Origin: Acidobacteriota bacterium
Lineage (GTDB): Bacteria > Acidobacteriota > Thermoanaerobaculia > Multivoradales > JBCCEF01
Direction: 5' to 3'
Assembly (NCBI GenBank): GCA_039030395.1
Contig: JBCCEF010000005.1
Location: 174,178 to 238,177, forward strand
DNA length: 64,000 nt
This document shows, in pieces, positions 27,075-34,398 of the stretch (the first letter of the stretch is position 1; each line of letters begins with the position of its first letter). A model generated the notes under the pieces. That model was not told the DNA's origin. It searched no databases and saw nothing but the letters and a program-made list of their open reading frames with translations. A program made the translations under genes and the position numbers.

Positions 27075-28165
27075 CTCTGTTGTCCGATGACCGTCCACTG
27101 CTGATCGTGGTGGGCTCCGGCGGGGTGGGGAAGACCACCCTCGCCGCCGCCCTCGGCGTGACTTCGGCGAATGAAGGTCGCCACACGCTGGTGATGACCT
27201 TCGATCCCTCGTTGCGCTTGAAGGATGCCCTGGGAGTGGACGCAGGAACCGAAGAGGAAGCCAAGGAGGACGCCGTGACGGTGGATCTCGGTGAGCTCGG
27301 CGGCGCCGGCCGGGGATCCCTGGCCGCCAGCCTGCTCGACGCCGGCCGCACCTTCGACCGGCTGATCGAGCGCTACGCGCCGGACGAGGCCTCCCGCCGC
27401 CGAATTCTCGACAACCGTTTCTATGGCCACCTTTCCGGGTCGCTGGCGGGCATTCTCGAGTACATGGCCGTAGAGCGGCTGTTCGAGGTGCAGGCGGCGG
27501 GCCGCTACCAGCAGGTGATCCTGGACACTCCGCCGACCCGCCAGGCGCTGGACTTTCTGGAGGCTCCGTCGCGCATCGTACAGTTTCTCGATTCCGGGGC
27601 CCTCAAGATTGCCTTGAAGCCTTGGTTCGACTCACAGGGGCGACTGCGCGGCGCCACCCGCCTCGGCCCCATCGGCCGCCGCTTCGAACGCTTCATGGAC
27701 GACATCGTCGGCCTCGATCTGCTGCGCGACATGGCAGAGTTCTTCCAGGCCTTCGGCCCGCTGTTCGACGGCTTCCGCCAGCGCGCCGCCAAGGTCGAGG
27801 CGATGCTGCGCTCCGAGCAGACTCAGTTCCTGCTGGTTGCCGGCCCCGGTGAGGAGCGCATTCCGGACACCCTGTTCTTTGCCCGCAAATTGGAAGAGGC
27901 GGGCCTCCACCTCGGGCCGATCGCCGTCAACCGCATGCACCCGCCGGTGGAGGCGGCCTCGAGGGAGTTGTCCGAGGCGCGGCAGTTGTTCTCCTGGCTG
28001 GCGGAACGAGACCGGCGGGGCTTTGAGCATCTGACGGAGCTGGTGGGCGAGACGAGGCCGCTGGTCGGCCTGCCGCTGTTGGCGGATGAGCCAACGGATC
28101 TCGAATCCCTCGAAGCCATCGGCCGGGATCTGCTGGCCCGGTTGGCGGCTGAGGGAGCCGGCTAG
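27071..28165 (+). CDS. ArsA/GET3-family ATPase, second of a pair
   Basis: 364 residues from GTG 27071, which shares bases with the preceding TGA, so the genes are translationally coupled. Walker A GSGGVGKTT (the signature Lys of deviant P-loops is Ser here), TFDPSLRLKDALG, Walker B VILDTPPTRQALDFLEAPSRIVQFLDSG, and a longer helical insert (AEFFQAFGPLFDGFRQRAAKVEAMLRSEQ) as in GET3-like proteins. The Ser replacing the signature Lys suggests that only the first subunit provides it. It stops in GGCTAG beside the composite H-G intergenic repeat. Confidence 0.8.
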   Translation: MTLLSDDRPLLIVVGSGGVGKTTLAAALGVTSANEGRHTLVMTFDPSLRLKDALGVDAGTEEEAKEDAVTVDLGELGGAGRGSLAASLLDAGRTFDRLIERYAPDEASRRRILDNRFYGHLSGSLAGILEYMAVERLFEVQAAGRYQQVILDTPPTRQALDFLEAPSRIVQFLDSGALKIALKPWFDSQGRLRGATRLGPIGRRFERFMDDIVGLDLLRDMAEFFQAFGPLFDGFRQRAAKVEAMLRSEQTQFLLVAGPGEERIPDTLFFARKLEEAGLHLGPIAVNRMHPPVEAASRELSEARQLFSWLAERDRRGFEHLTELVGETRPLVGLPLLADEPTDLESLEAIGRDLLARLAAEGAG

Positions 28166-28357
28166 GAGAGAGCTGAAGAACTCGTCAGCACTCTGCTCCG
28201 AGCCCGAAGGGCGAGGCGGCGCCAAAGGCGCCGTGGACGGGGTGAGCCCGAAAACACTGGTGTTTTCGGGTGAGGGGGCGCCCAGCCCCCTTAAGAAAAA
28301 AGCTAGCAGGGCAGCTGAAAGAATAGGCCGAAGGCCTTTCTCAGCAACCTGCTAGCT
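28162..28357 (+). repeat. Composite intergenic repeat H-G (copy 2)
   Basis: Fills the convergent gap. A partial G motif (28162-28200: GCTAG, GCTGAAGA, TCAGCA) is followed by H (28198-28291) with hairpins GCCCGAAGGGC (28202-28212), GGCGCCAAAGGCGCC (28218-28232) and CCCGAAAACAC/GTGTTTTCGGG (28247-28270). Then G: AGCTAGCAGG (28301-28310) pairs with CCTGCTAGCT (28348-28357), with nested stems between. Stop codons of both flanking genes fall in its CTAG ends. Confidence 0.75.
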
Positions 28358-29146
28358 TTCCGGCACGACCACCGTCGCGATCTCCGCCGAGCCCTCCGGC
28401 GGCCAGGGCAGCACCATGCCGCGTCCTACCCCTTTCGCCACCTCGTCGCCGTAGAGGTGCGCCACCAGGTACAGTGCCGGATCGAAACTGCGCGCGCCGC
28501 CCTGGGAGGTGATTGCCGGGCCGTCGTGGACGTAGATCGCCTCGCGCCGCAGGTCCAGCTCCGGAAACATCTCCGCGAAGCGATCCTGATCCGCCGGGAA
28601 GGTGGTGACGGCGCGGTCGTCGAGCAAGCCGGCGGCGGCGAGGACGAAGGCGCCGTCGCACAGCGACATCAGGTAGCGCGCCGCGCCGCCGACCTCCCGC
28701 ACCCACGCCATCATCGCCTCGTTTTCGAGATCCGAGTCCATGCTGTGCTCGGCGCTCGGCACCACCAAAATGTCAATCGGCGGCGCCGTTGCGAAGGAGT
28801 AGTCCGCCTCGATACGCAGGCCTTCGAAGGTGGTTACCTTCTCGCCGTCCGGCGAAACGGTGAACACCTCGATTCCGGGCAGGCCGCCGTTTTCCGGTTT
28901 GCGGGTGTGGAAGATGGTGTGCTGGAGGAGGTCGTAGGGTGCCGTCAGCTCGGTGTTGTAGACGCCGTCGACGATCAGGAAGCCAGCGCGCAGCGGGCGA
29001 TCCGCGGGTAGATCCATGGGAGTGGGCAGGGGCGTCCAGTCGGCGGCCGGAGCGAGCTGCGGCGGCGGAGTGTCTTCGATCGGCGGCATCTCGGGAGCAC
29101 AGGCGAGGCCGGCGATGAGGAGGAGGGCGAGGCAGAGCGGGCGCAT
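28352..29146 (-). CDS. DJ-1/PfpI-family lipoprotein
   Basis: 264 residues. Lipoprotein signal (MRPLCLALLLIAGLAC, lipidated Cys16), Pro-rich linker, then a class I glutamine amidotransferase-like/DJ-1 domain. The nucleophile elbow is SLCDGAFVLAAAGLLDDR, Glu/His neighbours are in VPSAEHSMDSD, and the strand AGFLIVDGVYNTELTAPYDLLQH matches the start of the AraC-type GATase1 domain. There is no DNA-binding part. Deglycase, protease or binding roles are all possible. AGGAG precedes the ATG. It is last in the run sppA - DUF790 - this gene (26-base gap). The TAG stop is inside the G repeat. Confidence 0.75.
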   Translation of the reverse strand: MRPLCLALLLIAGLACAPEMPPIEDTPPPQLAPAADWTPLPTPMDLPADRPLRAGFLIVDGVYNTELTAPYDLLQHTIFHTRKPENGGLPGIEVFTVSPDGEKVTTFEGLRIEADYSFATAPPIDILVVPSAEHSMDSDLENEAMMAWVREVGGAARYLMSLCDGAFVLAAAGLLDDRAVTTFPADQDRFAEMFPELDLRREAIYVHDGPAITSQGGARSFDPALYLVAHLYGDEVAKGVGRGMVLPWPPEGSAEIATVVVPES

Positions 29147-29172
29147 GGTGGACTCCTAGTGCAGTTCTTGGG

Positions 29173-30387
29173 TCATTCCGTTCGCAGGGCTTCGAGGCGT
29201 TCGAGCACCTTGCGCGGCAGCGGACGGCTGCGAAAGGTCATGATCTCACCGGGCAGCTCCTGCAGGCCATCGCGCTGGGTCGCCAGCTTGGCCGACAGGG
29301 CGAGAATGAGATTCGGTGGCCCGTGCTCGGCAAGGAGCGCCAGGCGGTTCTCCAGGGCGCCGCGATTCCAGTAGCCGAACACTTCCAGGAATGCCTCGCA
29401 GCCGTCTGGGTGGCGAAACCGGAAGTCCGGCACCAGCACACCGCGGCCGCCGAGGTCGACCAGTGCCGCATCGGTGGAAATCTCCCATTCGCTCCCGAGC
29501 TTACGGAAGCGGCCGGCGAGGTCCGCCAGTTCGTCCGGCCGCCACTGGCCGGTGAGGCGGGTGCAAGGATCGAGACCCTGGTCGGAAGCGAGCCGCAGCG
29601 CCGCTTCCAGTCGTTTCTTGCCCCAGAACACGGTGGCGTCCAGGGACCAGTCGTCGAAGTGCAGCAGGGTGGGCAGGAAGCTCGCCATCTGCAAGCCGTA
29701 GCGTTGACTCGATTTGAGAATCGAGGCCGGGCCGTCGAGGTGGATCCGGTAGCCCCGGCGCGGTGAGCCCTCCACCGAGTGCATGAGCTGGAAGAACTTG
29801 ATCTTGCGGAACAGCGCCCGCCAGCGGCGCGTCGGTTGCGGGCCGATCTCCAGGGTCAACTCGCTCGCCCGCAGCAGAATGCCCTGGGCTAGGGCGACGT
29901 TGTAGCGCCGCAGCAGCCAGTCACCGTCGCACGGCTTCCACCGCTGGAGGATCTGCTCGCCCTTGAGATCGGCGTAGAGGTAGCGGTCGGTGTCCTCCAG
30001 CGTCAGGCCGGTTCCGTCGAGGGCAGCGGTGAGCGTTGCCGGGCGTTCGAAGGCGAAGTCTTCGCGGGAATCGGACAGCCAAGCGGCGGCGGACTGTTCG
30101 AATACGCGGCGGCGCAGCTCCGCCGGTTCGATCGGCGCTTCCGTCTCGAAGGTGCAGCGGTCGAGCAGTAGCTTGGCGAGGCCGCGGTGGAGCAGGAAGG
30201 CGGTGCCGGTGCCCAAGAGATCCGCCAGCTCCGCCTCCAACTCGTGGCGCGGCCGGCCGACCGATGCGCGAAAGATCTCGATCAGGCTGTCGGCCAGAGC
30301 GCGGTGATCCGGATCGTCCGTGTCGATGTAGCGCGGACGGATCTCGCCCTTGTAGCGGCGAGCGAGGATGAGATCGGTGGTGAGCAC
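29173..30387 (-). CDS. DUF790 / Bax1-like nuclease
   Basis: 404 residues from a GTG. The opening MLTTDLILARRYKGEIRPRYI is the hallmark of DUF790, the family of archaeal Bax1, a PD-(D/E)xK nuclease that partners the XPB helicase in excision repair. The nuclease motif is visible near the C-terminus: VPDFRFRHPDG followed by AFLEVFGYWNRGALENRLALL. An N-terminal all-helical region precedes it. Bacterial copies are usually next to an XPB-like helicase; none is in this window. It lies 35 bases after sppA on the same strand. Confidence 0.75.
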   Translation of the reverse strand: MLTTDLILARRYKGEIRPRYIDTDDPDHRALADSLIEIFRASVGRPRHELEAELADLLGTGTAFLLHRGLAKLLLDRCTFETEAPIEPAELRRRVFEQSAAAWLSDSREDFAFERPATLTAALDGTGLTLEDTDRYLYADLKGEQILQRWKPCDGDWLLRRYNVALAQGILLRASELTLEIGPQPTRRWRALFRKIKFFQLMHSVEGSPRRGYRIHLDGPASILKSSQRYGLQMASFLPTLLHFDDWSLDATVFWGKKRLEAALRLASDQGLDPCTRLTGQWRPDELADLAGRFRKLGSEWEISTDAALVDLGGRGVLVPDFRFRHPDGCEAFLEVFGYWNRGALENRLALLAEHGPPNLILALSAKLATQRDGLQELPGEIMTFRSRPLPRKVLERLEALRTE

Positions 30388-30421
30388 GGGTGGATCTTAT
30401 TGGACCACCGGTGCTTCTAGA

Positions 30422-32191
30422 TTAGTAGATGAGCTCCACCTCGGGCATCATCAGGGCGCCGCCCTGCGGCTCAAGGAGCCCCGCCTTCTGGGCCACCTGG
30501 GCCAGTGGGCGCAGTGCCTCGAAGGTCCGCACGGCCATCAGCCGCGCCGCCTGGTCGCTGCTGTCTGGGCCCTTGTCGTTGTCGAACAGCATTTCGAAGG
30601 GTGTCTGCGGCCGCGGGAATTCCCTCAGCTGGATGTCTTCGTCGGCCTCGATCCCGGCCGCTTCACGGGCCAGTTCCAGGGCCACATCGAAGCCGCCCAG
30701 GGCGTCCACCAGGCCGATTTCCAGGGCGTCCTCGCCGCTCCAAATGCGGCCCTTGGCGATCTCCTGAACCTGTTCGAGGGACAGACTGCGGCCATCGGCC
30801 ACCTTGCCGGTGAAGTCGTCGTAGATACGGTCGAGGGCCGTCTGCACGCGCTGCCATTCGGCCTCGCTGTAGTCCTCGGTGGACATGAACATGCCGGCGT
30901 TCTGGCTGGTCTTGACGTCGTCGAAGCTGACCCCCAGCTTGTCCCACATCTCGGAGGTCAGCAGCTTGCCGCCGAAGACGCCGATGGAGCCGGTGATGGT
31001 GCCCGGCTGGGCGACGATCTTGTCCGCCGCCATGGCGACGAAGTAGCCGCCGGAGCCGGCGACGTTGGACATCGAAACGATCACCGGCTTACCGGCTTCC
31101 TTGGCCCGCTTGGTCTCGTGCCAGACGGTGTCCGAGGCGACGTAGGACCCGCCCGGGCAGTCCACCCGGAAGAGAATCGCCTTGACGTCGTCGTCGTCCA
31201 CCGCCGAGCGAATCGCCCGAGCCAGGGAGTCGCCACCCAGGGCCGCGGCGCCGGTGAGCGGGTTGTAGGTGCTCTCGCCGCGCTGGATGCCGCCGATGCC
31301 GTAGATCACGGCGATGGTCTCGCCGGAATCCCACAGGTCGTCGGCCCGTTCGGCGTAGCGCGACAGGTAGAGCAGCTTCGAGCCCTCGCCGCCCATTTCC
31401 TTGACCCGATCGAACACCTGGTCGCGGTAGAGCAGGCCGTCCACCAGCCCGGCGTCCACCGCTTCCTGGCCGTAGAACGGACCGCGGTCGATGGTCGCCC
31501 GAAGGTCGTCTTCGGTCATCTCGCGGCTCTCGGCGATGCCCCGCACCATCTGCCCGAAGGCCGAGTCCATGAAGGCCGCCAGGGCCTCCCGGTGGGGTTC
31601 CGTGAACTCCTTCTCGGTGAAGGTGTTGACGGCGTTCTTGTACTCGTAGCGCTGGCCCATGCGCGGCGTCACGCCGATCTTCTCGAAGGTGCCGGCGAGG
31701 AACTGCGACTGCATCACCAGGCCGGTCAGCCCGATGTCACCGGAGGGCTGGATGTAGATTTCGTCGAAGGCCGAGGCCAGGTAGTAGGTGCCGTTGCCGG
31801 GGCCGAATTCACCGAAGGTGTCGGTGTAGGCCACGGCGGTCTTGCCGGATTCCCGGAAGGCGAGGATGGCGTCGCGTACCTCCTGTACGTTGGCCAGGCC
31901 GCCGATGATGCCGACGCGCGCCACCAGCCCAACCACCTGATCGTCCTGGGAGGCGACCTCCAGGGTCTCCAGTAGATCGATCATCCTCATCTGCTCCTCG
32001 GCGAAGAGCGAACCGATGGGATCCTGCGGGACCTGTTCGAGGAGCACTTCGTCGAGGCTCACCTCGAGGATCGTCTGATCCGGGACGCTTCCCTGGGAGC
32101 CTTTCATCAGTGCCCAGATGCCGACGCCGACGGCGACCAGCAAGAGCAGTACGACAACGAGAATCAGGCCCACTTTGGCCGCGGTTTTCAT
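30422..32191 (-). CDS. sppA: Signal peptide peptidase SppA, 67K type
   Basis: 589 residues from ATG 32191 with AAGGAG 8 bases before it; an open frame extends far upstream but without support. One N-terminal transmembrane helix (VGLILVVVLLLLVAVGVGIW), then two tandem S49 peptidase domains. In the long SppA type, Lys comes from domain 1 (QRYEYKNAVNTFTEKEF) and the nucleophile Ser from domain 2 (NVAGSGGYFVAMAADKIVA); both are present. It degrades cleaved signal peptides in the membrane. First gene of a three-gene minus-strand operon. The divergent neighbour is the RidA-like gene. Confidence 0.93.
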   Translation of the reverse strand: MKTAAKVGLILVVVLLLLVAVGVGIWALMKGSQGSVPDQTILEVSLDEVLLEQVPQDPIGSLFAEEQMRMIDLLETLEVASQDDQVVGLVARVGIIGGLANVQEVRDAILAFRESGKTAVAYTDTFGEFGPGNGTYYLASAFDEIYIQPSGDIGLTGLVMQSQFLAGTFEKIGVTPRMGQRYEYKNAVNTFTEKEFTEPHREALAAFMDSAFGQMVRGIAESREMTEDDLRATIDRGPFYGQEAVDAGLVDGLLYRDQVFDRVKEMGGEGSKLLYLSRYAERADDLWDSGETIAVIYGIGGIQRGESTYNPLTGAAALGGDSLARAIRSAVDDDDVKAILFRVDCPGGSYVASDTVWHETKRAKEAGKPVIVSMSNVAGSGGYFVAMAADKIVAQPGTITGSIGVFGGKLLTSEMWDKLGVSFDDVKTSQNAGMFMSTEDYSEAEWQRVQTALDRIYDDFTGKVADGRSLSLEQVQEIAKGRIWSGEDALEIGLVDALGGFDVALELAREAAGIEADEDIQLREFPRPQTPFEMLFDNDKGPDSSDQAARLMAVRTFEALRPLAQVAQKAGLLEPQGGALMMPEVELIY

Positions 32192-32410
32192 CGATCCAGT
32201 CTCCTTCGAGTATTCGCTGAGCCGGGAACCGCTCGCTGCGGCCCCGGTGAACATGCAGTGTACTGATCCGGTGGCGGATTTATTCGCGCCGGAAGTACCC
32301 GATGATACGCGCATTTTTGCGAATGGGTTGCCGAGAGGGACCGATGGCGCCTGGACGTGCGCCGAATCGGGATCTACCGGGTCGGTAGAATCCTTGCCAG
32401 GAGGAGAACA

Positions 32411-32869
32411 ATGAACGGACAAAAGAAGACGGTTTTGATCGGCCTGCTGATCGCGGCGCTGGCCTTTGCCGCGGGCTTCGCCCTGGGAGGGGAAGATCCC
32501 GTCCAGCGATTCAAACTGCCCGGCGCCGATGGCCGCCCCTTCAGCCACGCGGTGGTCGCCCACCCCACGGTCTACATCGCCGGCACCCTGGGGCTCGACC
32601 CGAGAACCCGCAAGCCACCGGCGGACGCCCGGGCTGAGGCCCGGCTGGCGCTCGACGGCATCCGCGACAAGTTGGAGCTGGCCGGCGCCACCATGGATGA
32701 TCTCGTGTCGGTGCAGGTGTTTTGTACCGATTTGGAGCTCTACGACGACTTCAATGCCGTCTACGCCACCTATTTCGAGAAGGACTTCCCGGCCCGCACC
32801 TTCGTTGGCTCCGGGCCGCTGCTCTTCGGCAGCCGATTCGAGATCAACGCCATTGCGGTCAAGAGCTGA
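32411..32869 (+). CDS. RidA/YjgF-family protein with N-terminal membrane anchor
   Basis: 152 residues with GAGGAG 6 bases before ATG 32411. N-terminal hydrophobic segment MNGQKKTVLIGLLIAALAFAAGFALGG is a signal peptide or anchor, unusual for the cytosolic RidA family. The RidA core follows: TVYIAGTLGLDPRT, DGIRDKLELAGATMDDLVSVQVFCTDLELYDDFN, and PARTFVGSGPLLFGSRFEINAIAV containing the conserved Arg that binds substrate carboxylates. Classic members hydrolyse reactive enamines/imines; an exported version may have another role. Followed by a clear terminator. Confidence 0.8.
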   Translation: MNGQKKTVLIGLLIAALAFAAGFALGGEDPVQRFKLPGADGRPFSHAVVAHPTVYIAGTLGLDPRTRKPPADARAEARLALDGIRDKLELAGATMDDLVSVQVFCTDLELYDDFNAVYATYFEKDFPARTFVGSGPLLFGSRFEINAIAVKS

Positions 32870-32882
32870 GAGCCAAAGCAAA

Positions 32883-32913
32883 ACCGGCGGCAGGGAATCC
32901 CCCCGCCGCCGGT
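32883..32913 (+). terminator. Hairpin terminator of the RidA-like gene
   Basis: ACCGGCGGC (32883-32891) pairs with GCCGCCGGT (32905-32913), with an extra GGG/CCC inside; 14 bases past the stop. No long T-run. Confidence 0.6.
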
Positions 32914-32944
32914 CGTAGTGCTCTTCCCAGAGGATTTCCGAGGA

Positions 32945-33025
32945 TTTTGCCGTCCTGGCAAGGCGCGCGACCGCAGGAGTAGCGGAGCTACTTCAAGGGA
33001 GCGCAACGCCGCCAGGGCGGCAAAA
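32945..33025. repeat. Cruciform repeat family F, copy 1
   Basis: Outer arms TTTTGCCGTCCTGGC (32945-32959) and GCCAGGGCGGCAAAA (33011-33025), one G-T pair. Apical hairpin AGTAGC-GGA-GCTACT (32978-32992). The core runs AAGGCG ... AGTA-loop-TACT ... TCAAGG ... AACGCC, shared with 45330-45503 (inverted) and 63667-63732. Confidence 0.7.
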
Positions 33026-33036
33026 GACCGGAAAGC

Positions 33037-33492
33037 CTAGAGGGTGGCGAAGTCGAGCGCCTTCACCACCAACCCCATCGGTACCTCGACGTGGACCCGC
33101 GTGCCGGGCTCCTCGACGTCGATCACCATGGCGCCGTTCTCGGTGCGAACCCGCACTCGGTCGTTGCCGTCCCGGACGGTGACCAGAGTGGCGTTGTCCG
33201 GCAGGTCGGCGAACTCCGACGCGAGGCTCCGAATGTCGTCGCTGTAGGGTCCGATCTCCGCCCGCAGCTCCTGCCGGGCTTCCTCCGGCATGAAGTGAGT
33301 GGCGGTGGACATTCCGACGCCGACCAAGGCCGCTGGAATGACGAAGGAGAAGGAGTCGCCGCCGTCTTCCTGGACGGAGACGGCGACCTTGTCCGAGTGG
33401 ACGACGGCGGCCACCGCCAGGCTGGTCGCGCCGACGGTTCCGACCAGCAACACGGCGAAGGTACCGAAGGCAATCCAAGCTAGCTTTTTCAT
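33037..33492 (-). CDS. Small single-pass membrane protein of unknown function, paralogue of next gene
   Basis: 151 residues from ATG 33492 with AAGGAAG upstream. One N-terminal transmembrane segment (LAWIAFGTFAVLLVGTVGATSLAVAAVV), then a short soluble domain: helix THFMPEEARQELRAEI, then strands NATLVTVRDGNDRVRVRTENGAMVIDV and TRVHVEVPMGLVVKALDF. The strand pattern LVTV-x-D-x-VRV and the closing amphipathic helix recur in the neighbouring protein at 33625-34179, so the two look like diverged duplicates. No function recognised. Same strand, 132 bases downstream of that gene. Confidence 0.65.
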   Translation of the reverse strand: MKKLAWIAFGTFAVLLVGTVGATSLAVAAVVHSDKVAVSVQEDGGDSFSFVIPAALVGVGMSTATHFMPEEARQELRAEIGPYSDDIRSLASEFADLPDNATLVTVRDGNDRVRVRTENGAMVIDVEEPGTRVHVEVPMGLVVKALDFATL

Positions 33493-33567
33493 CCGTTGAC
33501 TTCCTTTCGCTACAAGATTTCGGTCTGTCGTACCTTGTTTCACCCGACCTCGGAATCGCTAGCCTTG

Positions 33568-33620
33568 CGTCCCGAGCCCGCGAGGGCGAGGCGGCAGCAG
33601 AGCTGCCGAGGACGGGGGTG
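33568..33620 (+). repeat. Intergenic repeat family H, truncated copy 3
   Basis: Contains the first half of the H element only: GAGCCCGCGAGGGCGAGG, a GGCAGC-AGA-GCTGCC hairpin and GGACGGGGGTG, ending at GCTAGC (33620-33625), which gives the TAG stop of the 33625 gene. The second half, with the CCGAAAA hairpin, is missing. Confidence 0.6.
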
Positions 33621-33624
33621 CTAG

Positions 33625-34179
33625 CTACCGAGCCTCGGCGAAGCGGTCCACCCACACCCGCACGTGGGTGTCGTTGTCCGTCACGGTCACCAGTTCGCCC
33701 TCGCCGCGGTCGGCCAGCGCGCGCAGGGCGCCCATCAGGTCGATCTCGTTGCCTTCACCGGAGAGCAGCGCTTCGACCACTTCCAGCGGCAGCCGGGCGT
33801 CGATGTGCTCGCCGTTCCTGGACTCCACCGTCGCCACTCGCAGGTAGCCGTCCTCCTTGCGCACCTGAAGGCGCTGGTCTTTGTCGTCGATGTCGACGAA
33901 CACCACGTCGTCGAGATCCGTTACCGAGCGCCACAATTCGCGCAGTTCGGCGATCGAGAAATCCGTGTCGTCGATCTGGATGCGGCCGTTTTCGAGTTCC
34001 TGCTCGGGAATCATCGCCAGGGCCTTCTCGGCCACCGACAGCGGTAGGTTGACGCGCACCTGGGCGCCGTCTTCACCTTCATCGACATGAACGTGTAGCC
34101 AAAGGTCCGAGGCGGCGGCGCTGCCGACGCAGGTCAACAGGAGCAACAGGGCTAGGGAAATGTGCTTGATCGCTTTCAT
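33625..34179 (-). CDS. Exported protein of unknown function
   Basis: 184 residues with a signal peptide (MKAIKHISLALLLLLTCVGSAAA) and no further membrane segment. Mature part begins LWLHVHVDEGEDGAQVRVNLPLSVAEKALAMI, followed by an acidic middle (IDDTDFSIAELRELWRSV) and a second similar unit (LRVATVESRNGEHIDARLPLEVVEALLSG) ending LVTVTDNDTHVRVWVD. The two halves repeat the pattern strand - LPL - amphipathic helix, so it may be an internal duplication; the gene at 33037 carries the same pattern. Good AAGGAG before ATG 34179. Family not recognised. Confidence 0.65.
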   Translation of the reverse strand: MKAIKHISLALLLLLTCVGSAAASDLWLHVHVDEGEDGAQVRVNLPLSVAEKALAMIPEQELENGRIQIDDTDFSIAELRELWRSVTDLDDVVFVDIDDKDQRLQVRKEDGYLRVATVESRNGEHIDARLPLEVVEALLSGEGNEIDLMGALRALADRGEGELVTVTDNDTHVRVWVDRFAEAR

Positions 34180-34398
34180 GGGTCGTGATCTCCTTGAGGT
34201 CGAGAGTCCGCGCCGATTCCGTTCGTCTGGTCAGTGGTCGATGGCTTCGCCGCGTCGGTTCTCGGGTGTGCTCGGGATCGGCGCTCGACCGTTCCGGCGG
34301 TTGCGGTGCCGATCCCGTTCTAGTTCCACCTAGTCCACGTTGTGCGGCGCGAGAAAGTTTCAGTCGCTGCCGATATCCACTCCCCGGAGGACGGGCCC

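Noticed and set aside
32192-32881. 230-residue N-terminal extension of SppA
   Set aside because: It lies antisense to the RidA-like gene and repeat-free spacer; AAGGAG and the transmembrane helix fix the start at 32191.
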